DNA from: Muribaculaceae bacterium
GTDB taxonomy: Bacteria; Bacteroidota; Bacteroidia; Bacteroidales; Muribaculaceae
Direction: 5' to 3'
DNA length: 64,000 nt
Assembly (NCBI GenBank): GCA_028689665.1
Contig: JAQVCR010000002.1
Span: 140,570-204,569 of the forward strand
Part shown: positions 9,902 to 19,109 of the stretch, one piece after another
Layout of the letters: the number at the start of each line of letters is the position of its first letter
How positions within the stretch are numbered: the first letter of the stretch is position 1
Notes under the pieces: generated by a model
The model's input: only the letters and a program-made list of their open reading frames with translations
Database searches by the model: none
Told to the model about the DNA's origin: nothing
Position numbers and translations under genes: made by a program

Positions 9902-10786
9902 ATGAAAAAAATATTGATATTTATATGCCTTTTATCGGCGGGTTATATTTATGCCGGCGGACTAAAAGTAGTATCTCATTATCAAGTCGATGCTGTCGCC
10001 GACGTGTATCACCCGGTAACCGACGCTAATGGTGAGAAAATACTATACACAAAAGACAATTATGAAGGTTTAAAATTGATTGACCTTACGACAAAAGAAA
10101 TTAGAACGATAAGCGATAATTTTACTGCAGGTTTTTGTCCGGTAATTAATGGCGATGGAAGTGTATACTTTCGCAGTAGTGCAACCATAGACAGATTGAG
10201 AAACACGAACTTAATGGAGTGGAATAGTGCAACAAAAGAAGTAACCGAGATACTGCCAATGAGCCGAGAGCAAGTGCGCTTACAGGTAAAAGACAATAAT
10301 ATGCTGATAAAATCGGGAAATAAGAAAATCGGTTTTCGACAAGGTTCAATTTTAGTCTACGATGACTATAATGCAATTGTCGTAGAGCAGAATGGAAAAG
10401 CAATGCGATTAATGCCGGTTGAAAATGGGCATACATATCAATATGCAACATTATCGCCGAATGGCAAAAAAATACTTTTTGTTGAGCCACACACAGGAAT
10501 TTACACTTGTAATATAGACGGAAGTGAATTAAAACAATATATGCGAGGAGATAATCCAAAATGGATTGACAATGAGACAATTGCTATGATTATGAGCAAA
10601 GATGATGGATATATTGTAGAAGAATCGCGAATCTATTCGCTAAATCTTTCAACAGGAACGGCTATCGCTTTGACCGACAATAGCATAAAGGTTGACGATT
10701 ACACAGTAGCACAGCTGGGTGAAAAGATTATTTACAGCACTCAAAAAGGAGAGCTTCACATTATTGAATATAATACCGAGAAATAA
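9902..10786 (+). CDS. Secreted PD40/TolB-like beta-propeller protein (copy 2)
   Basis: A 294-residue paralogue of the protein at 6512, with a signal peptide ending near YAGG and the same blade pattern: YHPVTDANGEKILYTKDNYEGLKL and YATLSPNGKKILF match the corresponding segments of copy 1. No enzyme motif and no T9SS tail are visible. Only three bases separate its stop from the ATG of amidase copy 2, so translation is probably coupled. The conserved pairing with the amidase is the main clue to function; a role in binding or regulating the amidase, or in holding peptidoglycan fragments, is inference. Confidence 0.8.
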   Translation: MKKILIFICLLSAGYIYAGGLKVVSHYQVDAVADVYHPVTDANGEKILYTKDNYEGLKLIDLTTKEIRTISDNFTAGFCPVINGDGSVYFRSSATIDRLRNTNLMEWNSATKEVTEILPMSREQVRLQVKDNNMLIKSGNKKIGFRQGSILVYDDYNAIVVEQNGKAMRLMPVENGHTYQYATLSPNGKKILFVEPHTGIYTCNIDGSELKQYMRGDNPKWIDNETIAMIMSKDDGYIVEESRIYSLNLSTGTAIALTDNSIKVDDYTVAQLGEKIIYSTQKGELHIIEYNTEK

Positions 10787-10789
10787 GCC

Positions 10790-13204
10790 ATGAGAAAATT
10801 AATAATTATAATATCCGCAATTCTGCTGGCTTCGGTAACCGCACAAGCTGTAAAAGTGAAAGATTTAAAAATCTATATAAATCCCGGACATGGAGGATAT
10901 GAAAGCGACGACCGTAATATCCGTATTTATCCATTCGCAGGAGGTGATACACTGGGCTATTGGGAATCTAAGAGTAATTTATATAAAGGTCTGCACATGT
11001 ATCACATTCTTGATTCTATTGGCGCAAAGGCATATCTTTCAAGAATTAAAAATGGACCTGATGATGACAGAAGTCTTTCGGGCATATCTAGAGAAGCAAA
11101 CGATTTAGGATGTGATTTGTTTTTTTCGATTCATACAAATGCCGGCGAAACAGTGAATTATCCACTGATGCTGTATAGGGAAAATGCAGTGGGAACTCCA
11201 CGTTATCCCGAAGCCATAACACTAAGTAATATATTGTGGGATAACCTGCATTCGAGTAAATTATCGTTGTGGACACGCGATAATAGATATGTCTCGGGCG
11301 ATTTGACATTTTATCCTCAATGGGGCAGCTCCGGTCTTGGTGTGCTTAGAAATCTTTACGTAGTAGGATTGCTGTCCGAAGGTGGAATGCACGAACATCG
11401 TCCTGAAGCACACAGGCTTATGAGTGATGACTTTTTATGGCTCGAGGCATGGCATTTCGTAAAGACCATAATGGACTTTTATAACACAGAGGATAGATTT
11501 GTAACCGGAAATGTGGCAGGCGTGATATACGACGACAATAATACACGTGAAGATACCTTAGAGCCACAATATTCAGCTTATGGCAGAGATAAAAACAAGC
11601 CAATAAACGGTGCTTATATAGAATTGCGCAATAAAGCAGGTGAAGTAGTTCAAAAACGCACCACAGACAATATGAACAATGGGGTGTTTGTATTCCGAAA
11701 TGTAGCCCCCGGGACATACGATATTGTCGTTAATAAAGAAGGCTATTATGAACATCGAGATGAGGTGGTAGTAAAAGCCGACGAGGTAACATATAACGAT
11801 GTGGCTTTCTCGATGAAGAGAGATACCCCGCTAGTTGTAGAAACTTACTCGCCAAATGTAGCAGATGGGGAGCTGGTGAGTTGTGTAGAACCGATTATAT
11901 TCCGTTTTAATTATGATATATCGGCAGAGAGTTTTAAACAAGCGCTGAAAATAGAGCCGGCAGTTGAGGGAGAAATAACATTCTCCGAGTCTTACCATGT
12001 GGCACAGTTTAAGCCTCTTTACGCATTTGACTTAAGTACTCACTACAATATAACGCTTGGAACAGAGCTTAAAACTCCCGACCCATATTATGAAGGTTCA
12101 CATTTAAGCAAAGCCTTAAATTTCGACTTCACCACAAAAGGACGAAACAAACTAGAGATGATAAAATCATTTCCCGATGAAGGCGGACAAGTGCATTATT
12201 CAAACGCAAATCTAGAATTTAGATTTGACAAGAAATTAGCCGCTGCAGGTATTTTTAATTTGATTACCGTAAAGGATAATAATGGAAATAAAGTGCCAAT
12301 TAACACCCGCCAATCACAATATAATAAGTTGAGTGGCGATTTCGGAAATGTAATAATATCACTTAACAGCGATTTGACCATAGGCGAGAAATATACAGTA
12401 GAGTTAAGTGCCGATATAAAAGATAATGAAGGAATTCCATTGTCAGAAAAAACGATAATTAATTTTACTGCCAATAATCAAGGATTAGCCAAAGAAGGTA
12501 ATATAATAGAAGACTTTCAGAGTGCCGAAGTATTAAAATATAATGCAGAAGAATCAAAAAAACTGACTAAAGATGCAACTATATATCTTATGACATCGAA
12601 ATACCTTTTTGATGGCGCTTCGGTGAAATTTAATTATTCATTCAGCGATATGAAAGGTGGCGAGCTTGTTGCCGATTATGTTGGTGATATGAAAATTGTA
12701 CATAATGGAGATAAAATAGGTCTACACGTATTCGGCGACTTAAACGACCATGAGCTTTATCTTGGATTTGCAGCCGGAACAGATACAAAATATACAAAAA
12801 TATGCAATCTAAATTTTGTAGGCTGGCACTATTATGAAGTAACTTTAGATAATCTTGAAAAGGATGTTGACTATCTATTCTCGAATGTGAAATTAATTCA
12901 AAGTGAGGGGCTATATGCGCAACAAGGTGGTTTCCAACTTGATAATATGTTGCAAACTAGTGGCGCGGGTATAGGAATTGTCGAATTTGAAAATGTGAAA
13001 GTAGATTATAATTTAAATACAAGATTACTTACAGTCGGTGGAGCAGACGACATCGCAAAAGTTGAAATCTATAATATTCAAGGCAGTATGATGATTTCTA
13101 AGTCGGAAAGAATAATCGACTGTACATCGCTGGTAAGAGGAATATATCTAGTTAAGGTATATCTTAACGATTCATATATAGTTAAAACTATAGCAGTTAA
13201 TTAA
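10790..13204 (+). CDS. Secreted N-acetylmuramoyl-L-alanine amidase with T9SS-like tail (copy 2)
   Basis: An 804-residue paralogue of the protein at 7422 with the same architecture: signal peptide, Amidase_3 domain with NPGHGG, YWESKSN, FSIHTNAG and LSEGGMHE motifs, carboxypeptidase-regulatory-like domain (VAPGTYDIVV), two Ig-like domains, a beta-rich region and a C-terminal sorting domain. The sorting tail is more diverged than in copy 1. It lacks the YPNP start but keeps the VEIYNIQG and LVRGIYLVKV segments. The zinc ligands are all retained, so the enzyme is probably active. The two copies are clearly homologous but well diverged, so the duplication is not recent. A terminator follows. Confidence 0.88.
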   Translation: MRKLIIIISAILLASVTAQAVKVKDLKIYINPGHGGYESDDRNIRIYPFAGGDTLGYWESKSNLYKGLHMYHILDSIGAKAYLSRIKNGPDDDRSLSGISREANDLGCDLFFSIHTNAGETVNYPLMLYRENAVGTPRYPEAITLSNILWDNLHSSKLSLWTRDNRYVSGDLTFYPQWGSSGLGVLRNLYVVGLLSEGGMHEHRPEAHRLMSDDFLWLEAWHFVKTIMDFYNTEDRFVTGNVAGVIYDDNNTREDTLEPQYSAYGRDKNKPINGAYIELRNKAGEVVQKRTTDNMNNGVFVFRNVAPGTYDIVVNKEGYYEHRDEVVVKADEVTYNDVAFSMKRDTPLVVETYSPNVADGELVSCVEPIIFRFNYDISAESFKQALKIEPAVEGEITFSESYHVAQFKPLYAFDLSTHYNITLGTELKTPDPYYEGSHLSKALNFDFTTKGRNKLEMIKSFPDEGGQVHYSNANLEFRFDKKLAAAGIFNLITVKDNNGNKVPINTRQSQYNKLSGDFGNVIISLNSDLTIGEKYTVELSADIKDNEGIPLSEKTIINFTANNQGLAKEGNIIEDFQSAEVLKYNAEESKKLTKDATIYLMTSKYLFDGASVKFNYSFSDMKGGELVADYVGDMKIVHNGDKIGLHVFGDLNDHELYLGFAAGTDTKYTKICNLNFVGWHYYEVTLDNLEKDVDYLFSNVKLIQSEGLYAQQGGFQLDNMLQTSGAGIGIVEFENVKVDYNLNTRLLTVGGADDIAKVEIYNIQGSMMISKSERIIDCTSLVRGIYLVKVYLNDSYIVKTIAVN

Positions 13205-13225
13205 TTATACCTTACTTTATTACGG

Positions 13226-13281
13226 TAGATTGAACCTAGAGGTATGCTTTTGATAGTATATATCTAGGTTCAATCTATTTT
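13226..13281 (+). terminator. Terminator after amidase copy 2
   Basis: A perfect 15-bp stem (tagattgaacctaga with its complement) with a 22-base loop, followed by tttt. It begins about 20 bases after the amidase stop codon. Confidence 0.85.
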
Positions 13282-13392
13282 GTGCTATGCTAACCGGTGT
13301 ATTTATATGTTAAATATGATTTAAATGACCTTGTATAAAGCGATTTCCAATAAGATATTGAAATCAATGAGCAATGGTTATGAAATAATATG

Positions 13393-13400
13393 TATTTTTG
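13393..13400 (+). promoter_or_regulatory. Candidate -7 box upstream of the 13441 kinase
   Basis: The sequence tatttttg matches TAnnTTTG and lies 41 bases before the ATG at 13441. No TTG is found at the usual 19-21 base spacing, so this is a half-supported promoter. Confidence 0.45.
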
Positions 13401-13440
13401 TAGTATAATAGATGCAGTAATTTAAATTTAATAACCATAT

Positions 13441-14277
13441 ATGAAAATAATTGCAGAAAGTAGCTCTACTCGTACAGAATGGGTGTTAGCTGATGGAAAT
13501 GAAATACAAGAACACGCGTTTACCGAAGGGTTAAATCCTTATTTTCAAACGCGAAGAGAAATAAGTCATAGTATAAGATTAGAATTGCCCGAAGCTTTCT
13601 TTAAGCGTCGTTGGGATCATGTCTATTTTTATGGCGCAGGCTGTGCTAATACCGAAAAGAAAAAAATCGTTGAAGCATCGCTAATAGCACAGTTTAAAAC
13701 TCCGGCAACCGTTGAAAGTGATTTGCTCGGAGCCGCACGAGGATTATTGGTAAATAATCCCGGTATTGCATGTATTCTTGGAACAGGATCAAATTCATGC
13801 CTTTATGATGGCACAATAGTAAAAAAGAATGTTCGCCCAGCCGGGTTTATACTAGGAGATGAAGGCAGTGGTGCTGCCTTAGGGAAACTATTTATAAGTG
13901 ATTGCTTGAAAAGCATAGCTCCGGAAGATCTAATGAATGAATTCTATGAGAAATTTCAAGTTTCTCCCGATTCGATTATGGATACTGTATATTCCAAGCC
14001 ATTTCCCAATCGCTCATTAAGTACTTATTCTTTTTTCCTATCCGAACATCTTGATAATGAATATGTAAGTAACTTAGTAACATTCAATATCCGTAAATTT
14101 TTCGAGCGAAATATTGCTCAATACGATTATAAGAATGTGAAAGTATGCTTTGTTGGCTCTTTAGCTTGTATCTATTCAGCAATATTAAAGAGTGTAGCCA
14201 AAGAATATGATATAGAAATTTCTAAAATAGTGAGATGTTCAATGCCCGGATTGATTGAATATCATTCTGATATGTAG
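13441..14277 (+). CDS. BadF/BadG-type amino-sugar kinase homologue with altered phosphate-1 motif
   Basis: A 278-residue member of the ASKHA-fold BadF/BadG family that includes GlcNAc and MurNAc kinases. It is clearly related to the MurK-like protein encoded at 28522: both have GTGSNSC, GDEGSGA.LGK and a matching C-terminal FVGS segment. At the N-terminus, where kinases normally have D-x-G-S-T (ADCGSTK in the paralogue), this protein reads AESSSTR. The nucleotide-binding Asp has become Glu and the Gly has become Ser. It could be a kinase with unusual properties, or a sugar-binding or regulatory protein. It is transcribed alone, between its own -7 box and terminator, just upstream of the peptidoglycan operon. 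Confidence 0.8.
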   Translation: MKIIAESSSTRTEWVLADGNEIQEHAFTEGLNPYFQTRREISHSIRLELPEAFFKRRWDHVYFYGAGCANTEKKKIVEASLIAQFKTPATVESDLLGAARGLLVNNPGIACILGTGSNSCLYDGTIVKKNVRPAGFILGDEGSGAALGKLFISDCLKSIAPEDLMNEFYEKFQVSPDSIMDTVYSKPFPNRSLSTYSFFLSEHLDNEYVSNLVTFNIRKFFERNIAQYDYKNVKVCFVGSLACIYSAILKSVAKEYDIEISKIVRCSMPGLIEYHSDM

Positions 14278-14298
14278 ATAGCTTTTAAAATACCATAT

Positions 14299-14340
14299 AA
14301 GTCTATATCTTGATAAAAATCTTGGTATAGACTTTTTTTA
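14299..14340 (+). terminator. Terminator after the 13441 kinase
   Basis: An 11-bp stem (aagtctatatc with ggtatagactt, one G-T pair) followed by a T tract, about 21 bases after the stop codon. Confidence 0.88.
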
Positions 14341-14450
14341 TGTCGATACATTTTATTAAGGTAAATATAAAAAAGTGTAGTTAAAGTATAAATTACATTT
14401 ATTGATGAAAATAGCTTAGATATTTGCTTTTTATTTAAAAATGTTTATAT

Positions 14451-14458
14451 TAACTTTG
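14451..14458 (+). promoter_or_regulatory. -7 box for the 11-gene peptidoglycan operon
   Basis: taactttg matches TAnnTTTG exactly. A TTTG at 14423-14426 lies 24 bases upstream, slightly farther than the usual 19-21. Initiation just downstream would give a leader of about 75 bases before the ATG at 14543. No other good promoter is visible before the operon's terminator at 31453. Confidence 0.6.
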
Positions 14459-14542
14459 TCAGATAGAGTATCCTATGAAATAAGTTTTATTATTGTAGAG
14501 CTCTGAGAATTAACGCATTTGCAGTTATAGATTATTATAATC

Positions 14543-17500
14543 ATGAATAAAAAAATTATTGCTATCATCTCGACTTTTGGCTTGTTTACAATAAGTCCGG
14601 TTTTGAGCTTCTCACAAACGACGCAGAAAGTGCAGTCGGTAGTAGAGGCATCTGTGCCTGTAGATATGTCGATAGGAAAAGTCGGAGTAAAGAAAGTAGA
14701 TATTAATAAAAAGCACAAGCAAATACTTGTAACTCTAAAGGATAACTATTCAGATGTGCCATTTACAAAGGAGAGCATATCGCAACTAAAAGATCAAATA
14801 AAAGCAGAGTTAGGAGAAAAATATTCGTCATACAAAGTACGATTAAAGATAGGAAGTACTGATATCGAAAAATATTTTACACCTATTACTCACAAGAAAG
14901 ATAATAATGAAAGATTTGTAACAGAGCTAAGCAACGACAAAGAAATAGAAAAAGGTCTTGATGGCAACATAATTGCACTATGGCAAAGTCATGGTTGGTA
15001 TTTTGAGCCAAAATTAAATCGTTGGGAGTGGCAACGAGCCAGAATATTCCAGACAGTAGAAGATCTATTTACACAGAGCTTTGTGATGCCATACTTAATG
15101 CCGATGCTTGAAAATGCAGGCGCTTATGTAATGAGTCCGCGCGAGAGAGATACCAATTCAACCGAAATAATCATAGACAATGACGGAGGAAATGCAGTAA
15201 ATGGATATGTCGAAAAAAATGGAGAAGAGAAATGGGAGAAAAGCGACAAACCCGGATTTGCATATTTAAGAAGTCAATATGAAAATAATCAAAATCCATT
15301 TAGTGAGGGAACTATAAGAGAAGTAAAAGCAGAGACCGAAAAAAATAAGGTAGCAAGAGCATCATGGAATGCCGAGATACCAAAGCGAGGAGAATATGCA
15401 GTGTATATATCCTACGCAACACTTCCACATAGTGCGCCCGATGCAGAGTATACAATCAATTATTTAGGCGGAAGTAAAAAATTCGTTGTAAATCAAAATA
15501 TGGGAGGAAACACATGGATTTACCTAGGACACTTCCAACTAGAAAAAGGGACATCAAAAGCCCCAATAGTAGAGCTGTCGAATTATTCAAAACATAAGCA
15601 CGCCGTCGTGAGTGCCGATGCAATTAAAATAGGCGGCGGCTATGGAAACATAGCACGAAAAGTGATAGGAGAATCCGACAATATAAAAAGCTCTGAAAAC
15701 ACAGGCAAAGAAACGACGAAAAATAATAAGAAAAACGACAAAGCAACAGAAAATATACCCACAATCGACTATCAATATCAATTGAGCGGCTATCCACGCT
15801 ATACCGAAGGCGCTCGCTATTGGTTGCAATGGGCAGGAGTTCCGGATAGTATCTATTCACCATCACAGAATGTGAACGATTACACCGACGATTATCGTTG
15901 TCGAGGTACATGGGTAAACTATCTAGCAGGTGGCTCTCGACGCCTCCCCAAGTATGGCGGACTTAATATCCCGGTCGATTTAGCAATGGCTTTTCACTCC
16001 GATGCCGGGACAACAATGAACGATTCGATTATCGGAACGTTAGGAATATATTACAGCGATAACTTTGGAAAATATGTAGATGGAACATCACGAACCGACT
16101 CTAGAATATTAACCAACAATATAATGACTAATATCGTGAACGATATTAGAGCACAATATGAGCCTAATTGGAAGCGTCGTGGAATGTGGGATAAATCTTA
16201 CTATGAAGCTCGCGTGCCGGAAGTCCCAACAATGTTGTTAGAGTTGCTATCGCATCAGAACTTTGCCGATATGAAATACGGCTTAGATCCGACATTTAGA
16301 TTTACCGTAAGTAGAGCTATCTATAAAGGAATGTTACAATTCTTAGCCGAACGCGAGAAGCGCGAATATGTAGTGCAACCATTGCCCGTAAATTCATTTA
16401 TGATAACAAAAAGTGATGCAGGCAAATTCTTGTTATCGTGGAAAGCGACACAAGATACACTATGCGACAATGCCGATGCAAAAGAATACTATCTATATGA
16501 GCGAATAAATGATGGCGCCTTTGTAGAAATAGCAAAGACCACCGAGCCATATTATGTAGTGAAAGTAAATGATAACAAAATACATAGCTATCAAGTAATA
16601 GCAGCAAACGAAGGCGGACACAGTTTCCCCTCAGAGATATTATCGTTAGGGCTAGCAAAGAATGCAAAAGGTACTGTAATGGTAGTGAATGGATTCACAC
16701 GCATCAGTGCGCCCGATTGGTTTGATGCCGGAGAAATTGCAGGATTTTATGACGCGCGCGATCATGGAGTTCCATACATTAAAGATATAAACTTCATAGG
16801 CTCACAATTTGAGTATAGAAGAAACATACCATGGATGGACGATGATGCAGCCGGTTTTGGAGCAAGCCGAGCAAACTATGAGACTAAAGTCGTAGCCGGA
16901 AACACATTTGATTATCCATATATACATGGCGAATCAATAATGCAAGCAGGATATTCCTTTATATCCAGCAGTCTGCAAGCAGTAGAAGAAGGAAACATAA
17001 ATCTAAATGAATTCAAGGCATTAGATTTGATATTAGGAAAACAAAAAGAAACGATAATAGGACGTGGAGCAGTAGCAAATAAATTTAAAATATTCAGTCC
17101 CGCCATACAGACAGCACTAACAACATATACATCAAATGGTGGAAATGTTTTCGTCTCAGGAGCATTTGTTGCAACCGACTTATGGGATAAGAAAGAACCG
17201 GTAAAAGAAGATATAAAATTTGCCGAAAATGTGTTAGGTTACAAGTGGAGAGTAGGACAAGCATCGGTAACCGGTGAAGCATACAGTGTGCCAACAATAT
17301 TTAAAGATTTAGCGACAGGCGAATATAAATTCTATAATGAGCTCAATGAAGATTGCTATGCAGTAGAGTCGCCCGATTCGCTATATCCATCGGATAGCAA
17401 AACCGGATATACCTTTATGCGCTACAAAGAGAATAATCTTGTAGCCGGAATAGTAACATCAAAGAAAGGCTACAAAACATGTGTACTTGGTTTCCCATTT

Positions 17501-17593
17501 GAGACAATAAAAGATGGGAATTCTCGAGGACAATTAATGACACAGATACTAAACTTTTTTGAGAATAATAACGTAAATTACATAACTAAATAA
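14543..17593 (+). CDS. Large secreted amidase-like protein split by a golvesin/xanthan-lyase-type domain
   Basis: A 1016-residue protein with a signal peptide (cleaved near SFSQ). I read it as an Amidase_3-like fold in two pieces: residues about 140-190 (SHGWYF, then RWEWQRAR) and about 470-610 (AMAFHSDAG, then LLELLSHQN). These pieces would supply the His150, Glu162, His485 and catalytic Glu expected of zinc amidases. Inserted between them, about 195-370, is a golvesin/Xly carbohydrate-binding-like domain (YAVYISYATLP, HAVVSADAIKIGGG). A fibronectin-III-like segment follows (about 625-710) and then an alpha/beta C-terminal domain. Relatives are often labelled xanthan lyase, which is probably misleading. 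It is the first gene of the operon, 13 bases before the glycosyltransferase. The zinc-site reading is inference from motifs. Confidence 0.7.
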   Translation: MNKKIIAIISTFGLFTISPVLSFSQTTQKVQSVVEASVPVDMSIGKVGVKKVDINKKHKQILVTLKDNYSDVPFTKESISQLKDQIKAELGEKYSSYKVRLKIGSTDIEKYFTPITHKKDNNERFVTELSNDKEIEKGLDGNIIALWQSHGWYFEPKLNRWEWQRARIFQTVEDLFTQSFVMPYLMPMLENAGAYVMSPRERDTNSTEIIIDNDGGNAVNGYVEKNGEEKWEKSDKPGFAYLRSQYENNQNPFSEGTIREVKAETEKNKVARASWNAEIPKRGEYAVYISYATLPHSAPDAEYTINYLGGSKKFVVNQNMGGNTWIYLGHFQLEKGTSKAPIVELSNYSKHKHAVVSADAIKIGGGYGNIARKVIGESDNIKSSENTGKETTKNNKKNDKATENIPTIDYQYQLSGYPRYTEGARYWLQWAGVPDSIYSPSQNVNDYTDDYRCRGTWVNYLAGGSRRLPKYGGLNIPVDLAMAFHSDAGTTMNDSIIGTLGIYYSDNFGKYVDGTSRTDSRILTNNIMTNIVNDIRAQYEPNWKRRGMWDKSYYEARVPEVPTMLLELLSHQNFADMKYGLDPTFRFTVSRAIYKGMLQFLAEREKREYVVQPLPVNSFMITKSDAGKFLLSWKATQDTLCDNADAKEYYLYERINDGAFVEIAKTTEPYYVVKVNDNKIHSYQVIAANEGGHSFPSEILSLGLAKNAKGTVMVVNGFTRISAPDWFDAGEIAGFYDARDHGVPYIKDINFIGSQFEYRRNIPWMDDDAAGFGASRANYETKVVAGNTFDYPYIHGESIMQAGYSFISSSLQAVEEGNINLNEFKALDLILGKQKETIIGRGAVANKFKIFSPAIQTALTTYTSNGGNVFVSGAFVATDLWDKKEPVKEDIKFAENVLGYKWRVGQASVTGEAYSVPTIFKDLATGEYKFYNELNEDCYAVESPDSLYPSDSKTGYTFMRYKENNLVAGIVTSKKGYKTCVLGFPFETIKDGNSRGQLMTQILNFFENNNVNYITK

Positions 17594-17606
17594 ACAAACG
17601 AATTGC

Positions 17607-19064
17607 ATGAAAAAGACTATTAATTGCTTTATTCCATTCGCAAGTGTCGAACAAGCAAAAGAAACTGTCATAGGATTGAAACAGAACGACTATACAGGTA
17701 AAATATACTTATTGAAAAACTGTGATTCTGAAGGATCAATCGAAGGTTGTGAAGAAATAATGATTAAAGGACTTAACAGCAGCGATACTATGAAGAAAAT
17801 TGCAGCTGCATCCGATTCCGACTATATATTGATATATACAAAATACAATACGTTGAAAATGGGCTTGTTTGCACAAGAGCGTATGGTGAAATTAGCCGAA
17901 GATTCAAAAGCCGGATTAATCTATGCCGACCACTATCAAGAAGTAGGAGGCGTACGTACAAATGCACCCGTAATCGACTATCAATTTGGTAGCTTGAGAG
18001 ATGATTTCAACTTTGGAAGCATACTAATGTTTAAATCTTCTAATTTCAGAAAAGCCGCATATAGAATATGTAAAGATTTTGAATTTGCAGGACTTTATGA
18101 TATTCGCTTAAAGGTATCACAAGATGCCGACATAATGCACATCAATGAATATCTATATAGCGATGTAGAAATAGACAATCGCAAAAGTGGCGAGAAGATT
18201 TTTGATTATGTAGATCCAAAAAATCGAGGATTACAAATCGAAATGGAAGAAGCATGCACCGACCATTTAAAAGCAATTGGTGGATACTTAAAGCCGGAAT
18301 TTACTACAATAGAATTTGATAAAGGCAACTTTGAATACGAAGCATCAGTTATTATACCTGTGCGTAATCGTATTCGTACAATACGAGATGCAATTAAGTC
18401 GGTGTTGGCACAAAAGACCAGCTTCAAATTCAATCTTATCATCATCGACAATATGTCGACCGATGGAACAAGCGAAGCTATTGAAGAATTTACAAGCGAT
18501 CCACGTGTAATACATTTAATTCCTGAACGCAACGACTTAGGTATCGGTGGTTGTTGGAACTTAGGCGTTCATCACCACGATTGTGGAAAATTTGCTGTGC
18601 AATTAGATAGCGACGACGTGTATAGCGATGAGAACACACTTACAACAATGGTAAATGCTTTCTATGAACAGAATTGTGGAATGGTAGTAGGCACATATAT
18701 GATGACCGACTTTGATATGAATATGATTGCTCCGGGAGTGATCGACCACAAAGAATGGACACCAGAGAACGGACGTAATAATGCGCTACGCATAAACGGT
18801 CTTGGAGCTCCACGCGCATTCTACACACCACTTCTACGAGAGGTAAAAGTTCCAAACACAAGCTATGGTGAAGATTATGCCTTAGGATTAAACATATCAC
18901 GTAACTACCAGATCGGCCGTGTATATAGCGTAGTTTATAATTGCCGTCGTTGGGACGACAACTCAGATGCCTCGCTAGATATAGTTAAGATGAATGCCCA
19001 CAATCTATATAAAGATCGTATTCGTACATGGGAGCTTCAAGCCCGTGTAGCAATGAACAAATAA
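17607..19064 (+). CDS. Glycosyltransferase family 2 protein of the peptidoglycan operon
   Basis: A 485-residue soluble protein with no signal peptide or membrane helix. A canonical GT-A domain sits in the second half (from about residue 247): ASVIIPVRNR, then IIIDNMSTDGTSE, then the metal-binding QLDSDDVY. The first 240 residues resemble a second, degenerate GT-A unit (YILIYTKYN, LIYADHYQEVGG) without a clear DXD. Donor and acceptor are unknown. Its place between a peptidoglycan amidase and the DUF4922 protein suggests a cytoplasmic reaction on a recycled wall sugar or a nucleotide-sugar product, but this is inference. Confidence 0.8.
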   Translation: MKKTINCFIPFASVEQAKETVIGLKQNDYTGKIYLLKNCDSEGSIEGCEEIMIKGLNSSDTMKKIAAASDSDYILIYTKYNTLKMGLFAQERMVKLAEDSKAGLIYADHYQEVGGVRTNAPVIDYQFGSLRDDFNFGSILMFKSSNFRKAAYRICKDFEFAGLYDIRLKVSQDADIMHINEYLYSDVEIDNRKSGEKIFDYVDPKNRGLQIEMEEACTDHLKAIGGYLKPEFTTIEFDKGNFEYEASVIIPVRNRIRTIRDAIKSVLAQKTSFKFNLIIIDNMSTDGTSEAIEEFTSDPRVIHLIPERNDLGIGGCWNLGVHHHDCGKFAVQLDSDDVYSDENTLTTMVNAFYEQNCGMVVGTYMMTDFDMNMIAPGVIDHKEWTPENGRNNALRINGLGAPRAFYTPLLREVKVPNTSYGEDYALGLNISRNYQIGRVYSVVYNCRRWDDNSDASLDIVKMNAHNLYKDRIRTWELQARVAMNK

Positions 19065-19109
19065 TACAAACAACTATACACAAATACACCTATTAGAGAG
19101 ATAAAAATT

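Noticed and set aside
10146-10580. 144-codon minus-strand ORF opposite propeller copy 2
   Set aside because: Rich in Leu, Ser, His and Cys with no motif; a shadow of the plus-strand gene.
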